Assembly (NCBI RefSeq): GCF_928381405.1
Contig: NZ_CAKMSB010000009.1
Location: 1 to 64,000 of the forward strand
Length of the DNA stretch: 64,000 nucleotides
Direction: 5' to 3'
DNA from: Rothia nasisuis
GTDB taxonomy: Bacteria > Actinomycetota > Actinomycetes > Actinomycetales > Micrococcaceae
The notes beneath the pieces were generated by a model. It was given only the letters and a program-made list of their open reading frames with translations, had not been told where the DNA came from and did no database searches. Of the stretch, positions 49,065-58,177 are shown piece after piece. The translations under genes and the position numbers were made by a program. Numbering within the stretch: position 1 is the first letter of the stretch; the number at the start of each line of letters is the position of its first letter.

Positions 49065-50027
49065 TTATGCTACTGCCTTTTCTAGGTTGTCAATATTTGT
49101 GGTCATCCAGTCCAGGTAGCCGGTATTTTCGGGCAGAGTCTCGGTAAAGGAGACAGCTGGCACACCGGCCTCTCGTGCAAACGTGTAGATTTCGCTGGTC
49201 TGGGAAGTCTGGGTCTGCTCGTTGAAGGAGAGCAGGTCAACCGACCCATCGGTCAGGGTGTCCTTGACCTCCTGAAGGGTCAGAGGAGCGATATCTGATT
49301 CGCTATCTACAGCCGCAGTTAGGTCACTAGGAGTTGCATCGCTAAAACCAGCGTCCTCGAGTAGGTAGCCTGAAACCGGCTCAGTTGCCAGGTAGGTCCG
49401 CTCCTCGGTGTTGATGGCCTCCAGCTGGGTGAGCAGGGTGTCAGCTTCACCGCTAAAAGCAGCGGCCGCCTGGGTGTAGGCATCGGCGTTAGCTGGATCA
49501 AGCTCACCCAAATCGGTTGCTATCTGATCAGCCACCTTCTTCATGGTATCAAGGTCATACCAGACGTGCTCATTGTAGGTGTGAACATGCTCCTCACCCT
49601 CTGCATGGTCGCCGTGTTCTTCGGCCATGTGGGCCAGATCTTCAGCGCTGAAGAGGTCAGAAAGTTCAACGGCGTTAACCACCACCTGGTCTGGGTTATC
49701 GGCACCGGCCATATCGGTGAGGAAGGTATCGTATCCGCCGCCGTTGACCACGACCAGGTCGGCGTCTTTGACAGTTAGACGATCCTGACTGCTGGCCTCA
49801 TAGGAGTGGGGATCAACAGCTGTTGAGGCAATCAGCGGAGTAACTTCCACTTTGTCACCACCGACAGCTTTGACCAGGTCGGCATAGACGTCGGTGGTGG
49901 TGACGATTTTAAGCGCACCGTCATCGGACGCAGCAGAGCTACTTGCTGCGGTATCACCGGTGCCGCAAGCGGCTAGGGCCAGCACAGATACGGTGCTGAG
50001 CGCAAGAGTGGTCAGAGCTTTTTTCAT
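49065..50027 (-). CDS. znuA: Zinc-binding lipoprotein of ABC transporter
   Basis: 320-residue cluster-9 metal-binding protein. Signal peptide with lipobox VLALAAC, then VTTDVYADLVKAVGGDKVEV and the metal ligand DPHSYEAS. The His/Asp/Glu-rich loop around residues 118-145 (EEHGDHAEGEEHVHTYNEHV) is a mark of zinc-specific members. First gene of znuACB, preceded by a perfect 7-1-7 Zur-like box. Confidence 0.92.
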   Translation of the reverse strand: MKKALTTLALSTVSVLALAACGTGDTAASSSAASDDGALKIVTTTDVYADLVKAVGGDKVEVTPLIASTAVDPHSYEASSQDRLTVKDADLVVVNGGGYDTFLTDMAGADNPDQVVVNAVELSDLFSAEDLAHMAEEHGDHAEGEEHVHTYNEHVWYDLDTMKKVADQIATDLGELDPANADAYTQAAAAFSGEADTLLTQLEAINTEERTYLATEPVSGYLLEDAGFSDATPSDLTAAVDSESDIAPLTLQEVKDTLTDGSVDLLSFNEQTQTSQTSEIYTFAREAGVPAVSFTETLPENTGYLDWMTTNIDNLEKAVA

Positions 50028-50079
50028 GGCTTTCTTTCTGGACGCTTGGGGTTAGCTACCCTGCCAGCCTACCTCTAAC

Positions 50080-50094
50080 TGCGAATGATTCGCA
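50080..50094. promoter_or_regulatory. Zur-like box upstream of znuA
   Basis: TGCGAATGATTCGCA is a perfect 7-1-7 inverted repeat with the AATGATT core of Fur/Zur-type sites. It lies 53 bases before the znuA ATG in the position of a promoter operator. Confidence 0.75.
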
Positions 50095-50121
50095 AATAAG
50101 AGAATTGGGGGCTAACCAAAG

Positions 50122-50148
50122 CCGCCTCCTCCTGCACAGGAGGGGCGG
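50122..50148 (-). terminator. Terminator after the CNNM/CBS operon
   Basis: CCGCC-t-CCTCC (50122-50132) pairs with GGAGG-GGCGG (50139-50148) around TGCACA. On the minus strand it is followed by CTTTGGTT. Confidence 0.6.
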
Positions 50149-50177
50149 TGAGCGTCCCGGTGACAGCGAACCGCTAG

Positions 50178-51263
50178 CTAGTCGCTCACCTGCCTGGAGG
50201 CAGCTTCAGTACGGCGGCGAACGTGTTCCTGGGTGGTGTCTTTAATTTCACCGACCAGCTCTTCGAGAACGTCCTCAAGGAAGAGTACGCCTACGCTCAC
50301 CCCATCACCGTTGACCACGTGAGACACGTGGGCACGGTTGCGTTGCATGGTGGCTAGAGCATCGTCTATTTCGGTTTCAGGTTTGACAATGGACATCTGA
50401 CGAAGCTTTGACCAGGCAATAGGCTGATCCATGCGCTCGGACTCGTAGACAAGAGCGTCCTTAAGGTGCAGGTAGCCCATGTAGGTGCCGTCAGCCTCAT
50501 CCTGCATCACAAACCGAGAATAGCCGGTGTGGGCTACAGCTTTTTCGAGCTCGACAGGGGTGCAGGGAAAGGTCATGGTGACGAGCTTGTCGCTGGGAAC
50601 CATGATGTCGGCAACGGTCTTCGTGCTGAATTCCAGAGCGCCCGAGAGTACACCGGAGCCATCGTCCACGGTACCCTCGGCCGTGGACTGGGCAACAATA
50701 TTTTGCAGCTCATCGAGGGTAAAAGTGGAGGCGACCTCAGCCTTGGGCTCAACTTTCATCAGGCGCAAGATATGATCGGCAATCCAGTTGAGCAACCCGA
50801 CCAGGGGTTTGAGGATGCGTGAGAGAGCTACCAGGGAGGGGGCAATCCAGAGGGCTACGCCCTTGGCCGCCAGAGACACAGCAGCGTTCTTGGGCACCAT
50901 CTCACCAAAAATGACATGCAGGTAGGTCACCAGGACAAGCGCGAAGATGAAGGCTAGTGCACTGGCTACCTCATAGGGGATGCCCCACGATTCAAGAGGA
51001 GCTGCGACCAGGTGGTGGATGGCCGGCTCTGAAACGTTCAGAATCAGAAGCGAGCAGACTGTAATGCCCAGCTGACAGGTAGCCAGCATGAGCGAGACGT
51101 TCTCGAGGGCGTACAGGGTGGTGACTGCACGCTTGTCCCCCGACTCGGCCAGCGGCTCAATCTGGGAGCGGCGGGTTGACATGATCGCAAACTCAGCGCC
51201 CACAAAGTAGGCGTTGCCGGCCAGCAGCACAAAGAGGAAGGCAATAGCTACCCAGTCGTTCAT
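50178..51263 (-). CDS. CNNM/CBS-domain membrane protein (CorC/HlyC-like), second copy
   Basis: 361 residues: an N-terminal DUF21/CNNM domain of three or four membrane helices (about residues 1-190; VLLAGNAYFVGAEFAIMSTR), then a paired CBS module (about residues 210-335; VADIMVPSDKLVTMTFPCTP; YSRFVMQDEADGTYMGYLHL). It lacks the C-terminal CorC_HlyC (FAD-binding-like) domain present in its neighbour, so the pair may form a heteromer. The family is implicated in Mg2+/Co2+ transport. Start overlaps the upstream stop by 4 bases. Confidence 0.87.
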   Translation of the reverse strand: MNDWVAIAFLFVLLAGNAYFVGAEFAIMSTRRSQIEPLAESGDKRAVTTLYALENVSLMLATCQLGITVCSLLILNVSEPAIHHLVAAPLESWGIPYEVASALAFIFALVLVTYLHVIFGEMVPKNAAVSLAAKGVALWIAPSLVALSRILKPLVGLLNWIADHILRLMKVEPKAEVASTFTLDELQNIVAQSTAEGTVDDGSGVLSGALEFSTKTVADIMVPSDKLVTMTFPCTPVELEKAVAHTGYSRFVMQDEADGTYMGYLHLKDALVYESERMDQPIAWSKLRQMSIVKPETEIDDALATMQRNRAHVSHVVNGDGVSVGVLFLEDVLEELVGEIKDTTQEHVRRRTEAASRQVSD

Positions 51264-52627
51264 TGGCGGGCCTCCTTGCGGGTTACGGCCAAGCTGGCTG
51301 AGGCATTAGCTGCTACACCGCCGGCCTGATTTTCTGGTGTATAGCGCAGACGGTCCACGCGGCGCTGTTCCATTTTTTCAACCCGCAGACGGCCACCGGC
51401 CACGGGAACGACGTCGCCGGTTTCAGGCACACGCCCCAGGCGATCCATCATGAAGCCACCCATGGTTTCGTAAGCGGGGTCATCTTCCACGTCCAAGGAG
51501 CCAACGTAGTCTTTAATCTCATCAGGGCGAAGAAGACCGGAAAAGAGGTAGTCACCGTTACCCATGCGTAGGGGGCGTTCATCGAGGGCATTTGTGTCAT
51601 GTTCGTCGGAGACTTCACCCACTATTTCTTCAACCAGGTCTTCGAGCGTGGTGATACCGGCAGTACCGCCGTACTCGTCCAGCACGATTGCCAGCTGCAG
51701 GGCGCCTTCGCGCAGCTGCATGAGCAGGGAGTCAAGGTGGACTGTTTCGGGAACCTGAAGGACGTCTTCCATCAGGGTTCCGGCCTGGAGGGTAGCACGC
51801 TTGTCGAGAGGCAGGCCCACAGCTTTTTTCACGTGAATGACTCCCACGATGTTGTCTTGGTCCTCACGGTAGAGAGGAAAGCGGGAATGCCCGGTAGTGC
51901 GGGCCAGCTCTATCACGTCGCTGACGGGCGCGGTATCTTCAAGCATGCTCACCTTACGGCGGGGTGTCATAACGTCGGCTGCGGTGAGCTCAGCGAACGA
52001 AAGGGTTTTATCCACGAAGCGGGCGGTATCTGAATCCAGGGTGCCCAGGTCTGCCGAGCGGCGCACCATGGACGAGAGTTCTTCGGGTGAGCGCGCAGCC
52101 GAGAGTTCCTCTTTGGCTTCCATACCAAAGCGGTGCAGAATCCAGTTGGCTGACCCATTGGCGGTACGTACCACGGGGCCCATCACCGCGGTAAAAATGA
52201 GCTGGGCTGGGGCCAGCAGGCGGGCAATACGGTAGGGTTCGGCAATAGCCAGGTTTTTAGGAACCAGTTCACCAATGATCATGGAGAGCAGGGTTGCGAT
52301 GCCCATAGAGAAAATGAGGGTTATGGCCGAGGCCAAACTTTCACCCAGCCCCCACCCGGCGATGGTGTCTCCAGCGAGAGAATTAATGCCTGTGTCAAGG
52401 GTGTAGCCGGTGAGTAGGGTGGTCAGGGTGATGCCCAACTGGCAGCTGGAAAGCTGGGTAGAAAGTGACCTGAGACAGGCCAGCACTTTTTCTCCGGCGC
52501 GATCGCCACGGTCAATTTCTTGCTGCACCTTAGACTGATCAAGGGCAACCAGGGAAAACTCGACGGCTACGAAAAAACCGGTGCCCAGTATGAGCACAAA
52601 ACCGATGATAAGCAGGAGCCAGTCCAT
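51260..52627 (-). CDS. CNNM/CBS/CorC_HlyC-domain membrane protein, first copy
   Basis: 455 residues with the full domain set: CNNM membrane domain (about 1-190), CBS pair (about 200-335; [59 protein letters not shown]) and the C-terminal CorC_HlyC domain (about 355-430; [20 protein letters not shown]). Its ATG lies one base after the stop of a 48-codon ORF and has no good Shine-Dalgarno, suggesting coupling to that ORF. Confidence 0.88.
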   Translation of the reverse strand: MDWLLLIIGFVLILGTGFFVAVEFSLVALDQSKVQQEIDRGDRAGEKVLACLRSLSTQLSSCQLGITLTTLLTGYTLDTGINSLAGDTIAGWGLGESLASAITLIFSMGIATLLSMIIGELVPKNLAIAEPYRIARLLAPAQLIFTAVMGPVVRTANGSANWILHRFGMEAKEELSAARSPEELSSMVRRSADLGTLDSDTARFVDKTLSFAELTAADVMTPRRKVSMLEDTAPVSDVIELARTTGHSRFPLYREDQDNIVGVIHVKKAVGLPLDKRATLQAGTLMEDVLQVPETVHLDSLLMQLREGALQLAIVLDEYGGTAGITTLEDLVEEIVGEVSDEHDTNALDERPLRMGNGDYLFSGLLRPDEIKDYVGSLDVEDDPAYETMGGFMMDRLGRVPETGDVVPVAGGRLRVEKMEQRRVDRLRYTPENQAGGVAANASASLAVTRKEARQ

Positions 52628-52628
52628 G

Positions 52629-52775
52629 TTATCGGATCACCGCCTGGCTGTGCCGGGGCGCCAGCTGGTGGAACACGGTGGTGGGTATAAGGACGCCCGC
52701 GCCGAAGCGGTCTTTGAATGCGCTGATATGCTCGCGGGATTGCCCGGGTGGGCAACTACTAGAGGGGTCTTCCAT
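52629..52775 (-). CDS. Small 48-aa ORF coupled to CNNM gene
   Basis: Starts MEDPSSSCPPGQSREHISAF and ends RHSQAVIR. GC-rich third codon positions match real genes of this genome. Its TAA is one base before the ATG of the CNNM gene, which otherwise lacks a ribosome-binding site. TAGAAT lies 8 bases before its own ATG, so it may be translated from a leaderless mRNA. I recognise no family; it may be a leader peptide or a small unannotated protein. Confidence 0.5.
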   Translation of the reverse strand: MEDPSSSCPPGQSREHISAFKDRFGAGVLIPTTVFHQLAPRHSQAVIR

Positions 52776-52884
52776 AGTGGTCAATTCTAGCGAATTTTAA
52801 GGGGCTACTCTGCGGGCCCCTTTTCACCCCGTGCGAAATGTGGGGTTCCTGACCAGCAGACAATATGTCATACAAGGTAGTCCG

Positions 52885-52914
52885 TTGGACTCCCGCCCCC
52901 AACACTTCTACACT
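52885..52914 (+). promoter_or_regulatory. Candidate kgd promoter
   Basis: TTGGAC (52885-52890) and TACACT (52909-52914) with an 18-base spacer, giving a leader of about 110 bases before kgd. With the 48-aa ORF this accounts for most of the 52628-53030 gap. A terminator-like hairpin at 52799-52822 remains unexplained. Confidence 0.5.
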
Positions 52915-53030
52915 AGACAGAGGTATGCGGTACATCACGCACGCGCCGGTGCGGGTGATGCTCCGCCGTCACCGGTGCCAAACGAGGCTTTGGCATTTAG
53001 CAATCACACGACATGGAAGAGGCGTAGACA

Positions 53031-56000
53031 GTGCCAAACCAGCCAGAACATACGGTCCCCGAAGAATTTGCGGGCAACGAGTGGCTCGTCGAGGAGCTCT
53101 TTGAAAAGTTTGAGCAAGACCGCAATTCGGTAGATCAAAAATGGTGGCCCTTGTTCGACCAGTGGTCAGGCTCAACCACCGTCTCCACCAACCGGGGTGG
53201 CCCTGCAAAGGAGCAGGTTGCCTCAGACCAGAAGCCAGCCAGAACCCCCAAACCCGCACCCGACGCTACACGGGAACCAGCCCCTGAAGCAGACCCCAAG
53301 GCCGCGCCTGATACTAAACCCACCGCAGCCCAGCCCACAGCATCCACGCCTGCCGCAGCCCAGGTAAAAGCCCACACACCCCCATCATCAAAGGAAGCCC
53401 CAGTGAGCGATGCTCCTGCAGAAGACCAGATTATTACCCTGCGAGGCCCCGCCAAGGCAGTAGCCAGCAACATGGATGAGTCGCTGACGGTTCCCACCGC
53501 GACCACCGTCCGCGCCATTCCCGCCAAGCTACTCATCGACAACCGCACCGAGATTAACAGTTACCTGGCTCGTACCCGAGGCGGCAAGGTCTCCTTCACC
53601 CACATCATCGGCTACGCCATCATCCGTGCCCTGGCTAACTTCCCCTCGATGAACGTCTCCTACGGAGAGGATGCCAAGGGTAAGCCGGCCGCGATTCAGC
53701 ACGCCCACATCAACTTTGGTCTGGCCATTGACCTGCCCCGCCCCGACGGCTCTCGCAGCCTGGTCGTCCCCAACATCAAGAAGGCTGAGAATCTCTCCTT
53801 CTCAGAGTTCTGGGAGGCCTACAACGACATCGTCAAGCGCGGCCGCGAGGGCAAGCTCGGTGTCGAGGACTTCGCCGGCACCACTGTCTCGCTGACCAAC
53901 CCCGGCGGTATCGGCACCGTCCACTCGGTACCCCGCCTCTCTAAGGGCCAGGCTGCCATCATCGGTGCCGGTGCCCTCGACTACCCCGCCGAATACCGCG
54001 GTGCCTCAGAAAAAATTGTGGCCCGCAACGGTATCTCTAAGATCCTGACTCTGACCTCAACTTACGACCACAGAGTCATCCAGGGTGCAGGGTCCGGTGA
54101 GTTCCTCAAAATCGTTGAGCACTACCTGCTTGGCGGTGACGGCTTCTACGACCAGATTTTCGAAGACCTACGCATCCCCTTCGAGCCCGTCCGCTGGGCC
54201 CGCGATAACCAGATTAACCCCGAATCTGAAATCTCTAAGGTTGCCCGCATCCAGCAGCTCATTCACGCTTTCCGTGTGCGCGGCCACCTTATTGCCCAGA
54301 CCAACCCCATCGGTTATCAGATGCTCTCGCACCCCGACCTGCGCCTGGAAAACTACGGCCTGACCCTCTGGGATCTTGACCGTTACTGGCCCACCGGAGG
54401 CTTCGGGGATAAAGAAACCCTGCCTCTGCGCACCATTCTGGGGCTCTTACGCGATGCCTACACCCGCACCCTCGGTGTTGAGTACATGCATATTGAGACC
54501 CCCGAGGAGCGCCAGTGGTTCCAGGACCGGCTGGAGCACGGTTACACCAAGCCCTCTCGCGACGAACAGTTCCGTGTGCTGGGCACCCTCAACGCCGCCG
54601 AGGCTTTCGAGACCTTCCTGCAAACCAAGTACCTGGGCCAAAAGCGCTTCTCGCTCGAGGGCGGCGAGTCGCTCATTCCGCTCCTGGATTCTGTTATTTC
54701 GGAGGCAGCCGATGCCGGTCTCTCCGGGGTAGGTATCGGTATGGCCCACCGTGGCCGCCTGAACGTACTGACCAACATCGCAGGTAAGTCTTATGCCCAG
54801 ATTTTCCGTGAATTCGAAGGCCAGATGGATCCCCGCCTGACCGGGGGCTCCGGTGACGTGAAGTACCACCTGGGTACCGAAGGTCTTTTCACCTCGCACA
54901 ACGGCAACCAAACCCAGGTCTACCTGGCAGCCAACCCTTCCCACCTCGAAGCGGTCAATACCGTGCTGGAGGGCATCGTCCGTGCCAAGCAAGACACCCT
55001 GGCTGAGCAGGGCGTTACGGGCTTCCCGGTACTCCCCATCCTGGTTCATGGCGATGCTGCCTTCGCGGGTCAGGGCATCGTGCTCGAAACCCTACAGATG
55101 TCGCAGCTCGACGGTTACACCACCGGGGGTACCGTACACATCGTAGTCAACAACCAGGTCGGCTTCACCACCACCCCGCGCGATGGGCGCACAGCTACCT
55201 ATTCAACCGACGTAGCCCGCGCAATTCAGGCACCCGTACTCCACGTCAATGCCGATGACCCCGAGGCCGTCGTCCGAGCTGGCTCCATTGCTTTTGCCTA
55301 CCGTCAGGCTTTCAAGAAGGACGTCGTCATCGACCTGGTCTGCTACCGCCGCCGCGGCCATAACGAGGCCGATGATCCTTCGATGACCCAGCCCAAGATG
55401 TACCAGCAGATTGAGCAGCTGCCCTCAACCCGCAAAATTTACACCGAGGCTCTGGTGGGTCGCGGTGATATCTCGCAGGACGAGGCCGAGCGGGCTCTCA
55501 AGGACTACCAGTCTCGACTGGAGCAGATTTTCACCGAAACCCACGAGGCCCAGTCCTCCTCCGCTCCCCTGGTGACTGCCGATGCTGCCGCTGTTTCAAA
55601 CATCGAACGGCCCGCAGCCCAGCAGAACGAAGACTCCGTCCAGGTGGCGGGCGAAACCTCTATCTCTGCTGAAACCCTGGCTCAGATTGGCCAGGCCTTC
55701 GGTAAGATTCCCGAAGGTTTCACCGTTCACAAGAAGCTCAAGAAGCTACTGGATCAGCGCGTCAAAATGTCAACTGAGGGCGACATCAACTGGGGCTTCG
55801 GTGAGCTGGCCGCCTTTGCCTCCCTCCTCCTTGAAGGTCGCGATGTGCGCCTCACCGGTCAGGACGTTCAGCGCGGCACCTTCGTCCAGCGCCACTCCGT
55901 ACTCCACGACTCTGTTACCGACGAAGAGTGGAACCCGCTGGCCCACCTCTCTGAGAACCAGGGAAGGTACTTCATCTACAACTCTCTGCTCTCTGAATAC

Positions 56001-56807
56001 GGTGTGATGGGCTTTGAGTACGGCTACTCCGTTGAGCGCCCCGACTCCCTGGTGCTCTGGGAGGCCCAGTTCGGCGATTTCGCCAATGGTGCCCAGACCA
56101 TCGTTGATGAGTTCATCTCCTCTGCCGAGCAGAAGTGGGCTCAGCGTTCTTCACTGGTTCTGCTACTCCCCCACGGTTTTGAGGGGCAGGGGCCCGACCA
56201 CTCTTCAGCCCGCATGGAGCGTTATCTGCAACTGTGTGCAGAAAACAACATGACCATAGCGGTGCCCTCAACCCCGGCCAACCACTTCCATCTGCTGCGC
56301 CGCCAGGCCCATTCCCGCCCCCACAAGCCGCTGATTGTTATCACGCCCAAGCAGCTACTCCGGCTCAAGGCTGCGGCCTCCTCCGTGGAAGACTTCACCC
56401 ACGGCAGCTTCAAGCCCCTGATAGGAGACACAGCCGACCTCAACCCCAGCGAGGTGACCCGCCTTATCTTTGTCTCAGGCCGTCTCTACTATGACCTTGA
56501 GGCAGAGAGGGCCAAGCGAGATGACAAGGCCACTGCCATCGTCCGGGTAGAGCAGCTTTACCCGCTCCCCACCGCTGAAATTAAGGAACAAATCGCGGCC
56601 TACCCCAAGGCTGAACTGGTGTGGGCTCAGGACGAACCGGCCAACCAGGGCCAGTGGCCCTTCATGGCTGTCAATCTGTTGCCGCTCATTGACTACCGGA
56701 TGAAGCTAATCTCACGCCCGGCATCAGCATCACCGGCAGCTGGCACCGGCAAACGCCACCAGCGCGAGCTTGACAACCTCATCTCAGAGGTCTTTGACCG
56801 CTCATAG
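53031..56807 (+). CDS. kgd: Multifunctional 2-oxoglutarate decarboxylase/dehydrogenase
   Basis: 1258-residue actinobacterial E2o-E1o fusion. The N-terminal helix EWLVEELFEKFEQDRNSVDQ is followed by an Ala/Pro-rich linker (about 50-130), an E2-like acyltransferase domain (about 140-370; SFTHIIGYAIIRALANFPSM; DHRVIQGAGSGEFLKIVE) and the ThDP-dependent E1 part (RGRLNVLTNIAGKSYAQIF; HGDAAFAGQGIVLETLQMSQ; RRRGHNEADDPSMTQPKMYQ). There is no lipoyl domain, as in M. tuberculosis Kgd. It forms succinyl-CoA, succinate semialdehyde or hydroxyketoadipate. GTG start with AGAGG upstream. Activity is usually controlled by the FHA protein GarA/OdhI, not encoded here. Confidence 0.96.
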   Translation: MPNQPEHTVPEEFAGNEWLVEELFEKFEQDRNSVDQKWWPLFDQWSGSTTVSTNRGGPAKEQVASDQKPARTPKPAPDATREPAPEADPKAAPDTKPTAAQPTASTPAAAQVKAHTPPSSKEAPVSDAPAEDQIITLRGPAKAVASNMDESLTVPTATTVRAIPAKLLIDNRTEINSYLARTRGGKVSFTHIIGYAIIRALANFPSMNVSYGEDAKGKPAAIQHAHINFGLAIDLPRPDGSRSLVVPNIKKAENLSFSEFWEAYNDIVKRGREGKLGVEDFAGTTVSLTNPGGIGTVHSVPRLSKGQAAIIGAGALDYPAEYRGASEKIVARNGISKILTLTSTYDHRVIQGAGSGEFLKIVEHYLLGGDGFYDQIFEDLRIPFEPVRWARDNQINPESEISKVARIQQLIHAFRVRGHLIAQTNPIGYQMLSHPDLRLENYGLTLWDLDRYWPTGGFGDKETLPLRTILGLLRDAYTRTLGVEYMHIETPEERQWFQDRLEHGYTKPSRDEQFRVLGTLNAAEAFETFLQTKYLGQKRFSLEGGESLIPLLDSVISEAADAGLSGVGIGMAHRGRLNVLTNIAGKSYAQIFREFEGQMDPRLTGGSGDVKYHLGTEGLFTSHNGNQTQVYLAANPSHLEAVNTVLEGIVRAKQDTLAEQGVTGFPVLPILVHGDAAFAGQGIVLETLQMSQLDGYTTGGTVHIVVNNQVGFTTTPRDGRTATYSTDVARAIQAPVLHVNADDPEAVVRAGSIAFAYRQAFKKDVVIDLVCYRRRGHNEADDPSMTQPKMYQQIEQLPSTRKIYTEALVGRGDISQDEAERALKDYQSRLEQIFTETHEAQSSSAPLVTADAAAVSNIERPAAQQNEDSVQVAGETSISAETLAQIGQAFGKIPEGFTVHKKLKKLLDQRVKMSTEGDINWGFGELAAFASLLLEGRDVRLTGQDVQRGTFVQRHSVLHDSVTDEEWNPLAHLSENQGRYFIYNSLLSEYGVMGFEYGYSVERPDSLVLWEAQFGDFANGAQTIVDEFISSAEQKWAQRSSLVLLLPHGFEGQGPDHSSARMERYLQLCAENNMTIAVPSTPANHFHLLRRQAHSRPHKPLIVITPKQLLRLKAAASSVEDFTHGSFKPLIGDTADLNPSEVTRLIFVSGRLYYDLEAERAKRDDKATAIVRVEQLYPLPTAEIKEQIAAYPKAELVWAQDEPANQGQWPFMAVNLLPLIDYRMKLISRPASASPAAGTGKRHQRELDNLISEVFDRS

Positions 56808-56822
56808 CCCCGGCGCCCTCTT

Positions 56823-56864
56823 CCGGTGCCCGAATCCCGTCCCGAGATTCGGGCACTGGCCTTT
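56823..56864 (+). terminator. Rho-independent terminator after kgd
   Basis: A 14-bp stem (56823-56836 with 56846-56859, one G-T pair) has a 9-base loop and is followed by CCTTTTATG. Confidence 0.85.
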
Positions 56865-56973
56865 TATGGTGCGCCCGCCGTGCGCTGACCGGTTCCAGGG
56901 TTTAGACTAGAACAGAACGAAAACACCAAAGCTATGGGGCGATTACCGCCCCGAACCTTCTAGAAAGAAACAC

Positions 56974-57573
56974 GTGGATCAGCGAAAAATTCGACTCGTA
57001 GCTGTTGGCGATGAACTACTCGCAGGTGTCGGGGACCCCCGCACCCTCGGGTGGTTCGGCCGCGTTATGGCGCGCACTCCCCAAACCTCAGCCTCTATTT
57101 CGGCCTACAACCTGGCTGCCCCCGGTGAGGGGAGCGAACAACTCAACGCCCGCTGGTTCGAAGAAGCCAGCCGCCGCTTTGCCCAGGGCCACGAAAACCG
57201 CCTGGTCATCGCCCCCTCAACGTTCGATATTGACCTGGCCTTGACCAGTGCCCGTTCCCGGCTGAACCTAGCTAACATGGTCGACATGGCCTCGCAGAAC
57301 AATATCAAGGTTCTGGTTGTAGGCCCTCCTCCGACACTAGATGCTGAACGGAACCGCAAGATAGCCGACCTTTCAGCGGCTTACGCCGACGTGGTCACCC
57401 GCCGTAACCACGTTTACGTCGATACCTTCAACCCCCTACTCCATCACGAGCAGTGGCGCAACGACCTGGCGGCTAACGATGGCCACCCAGGTCAGTCTGG
57501 CTACGGTCTGATTGCATGGCTGGTGCTACACCGCGGCTGGTATGACTGGTTGCAGATTTCTGAGCCGGTTTAA
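56974..57573 (+). CDS. SGNH/GDSL-like hydrolase
   Basis: 199 residues. The N-terminal block LVAVGDELLAGVGD resembles the GDSL block but has GDEL, so the usual nucleophilic Ser is replaced by Glu. The later block ANDGHPGQSGYGLIAW keeps the DxxH pair. The fold is therefore SGNH-like, but classical esterase activity is doubtful unless another residue takes over. No signal peptide; cytoplasmic. GTG start. Monocistronic. Confidence 0.75.
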   Translation: MDQRKIRLVAVGDELLAGVGDPRTLGWFGRVMARTPQTSASISAYNLAAPGEGSEQLNARWFEEASRRFAQGHENRLVIAPSTFDIDLALTSARSRLNLANMVDMASQNNIKVLVVGPPPTLDAERNRKIADLSAAYADVVTRRNHVYVDTFNPLLHHEQWRNDLAANDGHPGQSGYGLIAWLVLHRGWYDWLQISEPV

Positions 57574-57675
57574 CCTCAGCCCATCCCTCAAGCTCACAGC
57601 GCCCGAGCGTGCAAAGCTGAGCAAGGTGTGAGAGTATAAAAAGAAGTGCCTGTTCCAGGTGCTACCGGCCATGGT

Positions 57676-57692
57676 GCCCCGGCAACCGGGGC
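57676..57692 (+). promoter_or_regulatory. Leader hairpin before bL37 gene
   Basis: GCCCCGG-caa-CCGGGGC is a 7-bp perfect hairpin about 27 bases before the bL37 start codon. An upstream TATAAA at 57635-57640 may be the -10. A role in translational control of the ribosomal protein is possible but unproven. Confidence 0.4.
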
Positions 57693-57719
57693 GCTCTACC
57701 TTTAATCAAGGAGGCTCCC

Positions 57720-57794
57720 ATGAGCAAGCGCGGTCGTAAGCGTAAGGATCGCCGCAAGAGCGGCGCTAACCACGGTAAGCGTCCTAACTCATAA
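57720..57794 (+). CDS. 50S ribosomal protein bL37
   Basis: A 24-residue, strongly basic protein that begins MSKRGRKRKDRR and ends ANHGKRPNS. It matches the actinobacterial ribosomal protein bL37, found in mycobacterial 50S structures. AAGGAGG lies 6 bases before the ATG, a near-perfect Shine-Dalgarno. It is far below usual ORF length limits and easily missed. A strong terminator follows immediately. Confidence 0.9.
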   Translation: MSKRGRKRKDRRKSGANHGKRPNS

Positions 57795-57800
57795 GGCGGC

Positions 57801-57839
57801 AACAGGGCCCTCGCTCGAGTGACGAGCGAGGGCCCTGTT
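57801..57839. terminator. Bidirectional terminator, bL37 / rsrA
   Basis: A 17-bp perfect stem (57801-57817 with 57823-57839), loop AGTGA and T tracts on both strands (CTGTTTCT on plus, CTGTTGCC on minus). It serves both converging transcripts. Confidence 0.85.
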
Positions 57840-57880
57840 TCTATACCCAATTATCACAGGCGGTACCGAGATTGTTGAAG

Positions 57881-58156
57881 CTAGTTGGAGTGCTCTTCGG
57901 TGTGGAGCTCGTCAATGCAGGCGCGAATACGGCTTTTGAGATTGGTGGGCGCGGTTTCTTTGCAGGTGCGGCGCACAGCCTGGCGGATAATGCATTCTAA
58001 GTCATATTCTTTAGCGCAGGTACTACATTCGGCCAGGTGGGCCTGGAGTTCTTCAAGGTCCTGGCAGCTGAGCGGGTCATCGATGTATTCGTAGATGCGA
58101 GCCAGACGCTCAGCGCAGGGGTCAGTGGCGGATTCTTCGGGCGCGGTGGCGGTCAT
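57881..58156 (-). CDS. rsrA: Mycothiol-system anti-sigma factor (RsrA/RshA family)
   Basis: A 91-residue zinc-associated anti-sigma factor. The ZAS motif is AHLAECSTCAKEYD (HxxxCxxC), with extra cysteines at CAERL, SCQDL, LECII and RTCKE. Oxidation of the motif releases the sigma factor during thiol stress. AAAGGAG upstream of the ATG. It follows the sigma gene by 21 bases. Confidence 0.92.
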   Translation of the reverse strand: MTATAPEESATDPCAERLARIYEYIDDPLSCQDLEELQAHLAECSTCAKEYDLECIIRQAVRRTCKETAPTNLKSRIRACIDELHTEEHSN

Positions 58157-58177
58157 AGGAGCTCCTTTCGGGTCGGG

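Noticed and set aside
52799-52824. Terminator-like hairpin AAGGGGC...GCCCCTT followed by TT
   Set aside because: No plus-strand gene ends here and it lies upstream of both flanking promoters, so I cannot assign it to a transcript.
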